From Lentisphaeria bacterium (GTDB lineage Bacteria > Verrucomicrobiota > Lentisphaeria > Oligosphaerales > Oligosphaeraceae), in contig JAQVUB010000227.1 of NCBI GenBank assembly GCA_028699735.1, positions 1 through 5,199 of the forward strand: DNA of 5,199 bases, in the 5' to 3' direction. Within the stretch, counting starts at the first letter, position 1. The number at the start of each line of letters is the position of its first letter. The translations under genes were made by a program, and so were the position numbers. Positions 3,917 to 5,199 of the stretch are shown in pieces. The notes under the pieces are model-generated. The model saw only the letters and a list, made by a program, of their open reading frames with translations, did not search any database and was not told where the DNA came from.

Positions 3917-5199
3917 TTATGCTTCTGTATCCGTTTTCCAGAATTTCAGGTAGATGAATGCGGTTCCCATCAGCAGCAGGCCGAACAGAAGGAAGGCAAG
4001 CACCCGGTAGACGGCATCCAGACGGCTCAGATCGTAGAAAAAGACTTTGCCGACGACCAGAAGAAAGAGCCCAAGCCCCAGATAGCGCAGCCAGGAAATA
4101 TCTTTTTTCAGTCCCTGGAAAACGAAGCAGAAGGCGAAGGCGCCCCACAAGACTGAGATTCCGCCGCCCATCAAGCCGGGCAGGCGATTGGCCAGAACAG
4201 TATTCAGTTCCCAAGTCGAATAGATAAACAACAGCAGCGGCCAGAGTAAACTGCAAATCTGCCCAAGCTTCTTCTCCCGCTCCCAGAGAAAATTCCGGAA
4301 GTAAAAGATTCCCAGCACGAGGAATCCGAAATTCAACGTGCGCATGGCGCTGTCCCGCCAGAAAAATTCGACGGTATTATACAAAAATTTCAGATTTGGG
4401 CTGAAGAACAGGAAATCCAGGAAGAAGGTCTTGATCAATATCCCCAGCAGGAGTACCTGGAAGAAAAAGCGCCAGACGTTTCTGCCCTCAGCCGCTTTAA
4501 GCATGGGCAGTACTGCAACGGCGGCCAGCACCCAGAGTGCCGTCAGCGCCGCCGGACGCAAAGGCCAATAGCAGAAACTGATCGTGCGGTGAACTTCAAA
4601 ATTCAAATACAGGAAAAGCAGGACAAAACCGCAGGTAAGCAAGGTGGCCGGCAGCGAAAAGGGCAGAGTCCTTTCCCGGATATCGCTGCCTTCCGGAACT
4701 GACAGAGTTCCTTCCGCCGGGGGACGCCGACTCAGTCTGGCGGCTGCGGCAAGACAAGCAACGGGCACCATAAACTGGACGATGCGTTCGGCAAACCCAC
4801 GCCAGAAAGTCGCCGCATCCAAACTGTAACTCCCCGAACCACCGAAGACAAAAGCCCGCCCGAGATCATGGCAGGCAAAGCGCTCGAGGCAGACGATAAA
4901 CAGCAGCCAGGCGGTACCACGCAGAAAACGGCTGTTCAGGGAATATCCCAGCCAGAGCAGCAGCAGAGCCTGCATCGCCCAGGCCGCACCCAGCCAGCGC
5001 GCAGAAAAAACGACCGGAAAGGTCAGTGTCAGGAAGAATGCCGCCAGACCCAGGAAGGACAAGACCAGCCCCTTGTCACGCAGCTTCCGGCTCATGAACA
5101 AATAGGCATGCGCAATATAAAAGATAGTCAGTCCCAGAGTCAACGGGGCATACCAGAGCCGTTCCGGCGTCATCCGCCCGATCAGCAGACTTCCACTGA
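3917..5199 (-). CDS. DUF2339-like multi-pass membrane protein, C-terminal part (continues past the right edge)
   Basis: The frame is open from the TAA at 3917-3919 to the end of the window, more than 425 residues. Family members that I know are often 800-1000 residues, and the residues before the first in-window ATG (5173) still read as protein (SGSLLIGR), so that ATG is probably internal and the true start is outside. The visible part has about 12-13 hydrophobic segments separated by short charged loops. It carries typical DUF2339 patterns: ARWLGAAWAMQALLLLWLGY (58-77, counted from the 5173 Met), and near the C-terminus WLRYLGLGLFLLVVGKVFFY, DLSRLDAVYRVLAFLLFG and a final LMGTAFIYLKF. It is an integral cytoplasmic-membrane protein of unknown biochemical activity. 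The DUF3999-like gene follows in the same orientation, as is usual for this family. Confidence 0.85.
   Translation of the reverse strand, partial: SGSLLIGRMTPERLWYAPLTLGLTIFYIAHAYLFMSRKLRDKGLVLSFLGLAAFFLTLTFPVVFSARWLGAAWAMQALLLLWLGYSLNSRFLRGTAWLLFIVCLERFACHDLGRAFVFGGSGSYSLDAATFWRGFAERIVQFMVPVACLAAAARLSRRPPAEGTLSVPEGSDIRERTLPFSLPATLLTCGFVLLFLYLNFEVHRTISFCYWPLRPAALTALWVLAAVAVLPMLKAAEGRNVWRFFFQVLLLGILIKTFFLDFLFFSPNLKFLYNTVEFFWRDSAMRTLNFGFLVLGIFYFRNFLWEREKKLGQICSLLWPLLLFIYSTWELNTVLANRLPGLMGGGISVLWGAFAFCFVFQGLKKDISWLRYLGLGLFLLVVGKVFFYDLSRLDAVYRVLAFLLFGLLLMGTAFIYLKFWKTDTEA

Noticed and set aside
3861..4256. 131-codon minus-strand frame overlapping the DUF2339-like gene and the half-repeat
   Set aside because: It overlaps a membrane protein with clear family patterns in another frame, and its C-terminus is translated repeat.
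5171..5173. ATG at 5173 as the true start of the DUF2339-like gene
   Set aside because: The frame remains open with protein-like sequence to the window edge, there is no good ribosome binding site, and known family members are about twice as long.

Overview
The window carries a row of minus-strand genes, interrupted by a small plus-strand gene pair and punctuated by members of one family of palindromic intergenic repeats. Sampled by eye, the minus-strand genes are about 55-60% GC and the plus-strand pair is nearer 40-45%. There are no RNA genes, CRISPR arrays or transposase genes that I can see. The organism is bacterial. The repeats, built on CCACGAAAGGCACGAAAA-type units, are of a kind I associate with Lentisphaerota/Verrucomicrobiota, Planctomycetes and some deltaproteobacterial lineages. 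A PVC-group bacterium is therefore my best guess, but it is an inference and not secure.

Layout from left to right: (1) the first ~41 codons of an unidentified minus-strand gene that runs off the left edge; (2) a palindromic repeat at 144-192; (3) a complete short-form malic enzyme on the minus strand (201-1523); (4) a 349-bp intergenic region (1524-1872) holding an AT-rich leader and a ~140-bp imperfect inverted repeat (1628-1769); (5) a plus-strand pair, a 152-aa nucleotidyltransferase-fold protein (1873-2331) overlapping a 49-aa basic protein (2318-2467); (6) a nearly perfect 70-bp palindrome (2462-2531) filling the gap between convergent genes; (7) a minus-strand pair, a DUF2339-like multi-pass membrane protein (C-terminal part, 3917 to the right edge) followed by a DUF3999-like exported, membrane-anchored protein (2534-3853), with a half-copy of the repeat between them.

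Functionally, the malic enzyme is central carbon metabolism (malate to pyruvate plus CO2 and NAD(P)H). The DUF2339/DUF3999 pair is a recognised but functionally uncharacterised cell-envelope module: the order and orientation here match the arrangement I recall from Pseudomonas and relatives. The nucleotidyltransferase plus small protein resembles an accessory two-gene module, possibly toxin-antitoxin-like. It has lower GC, the opposite orientation, and sits exactly between two palindromic repeats, so it is the best candidate for something less well described. The repeats sit at nearly every gene boundary in the window and are the other signal worth following.
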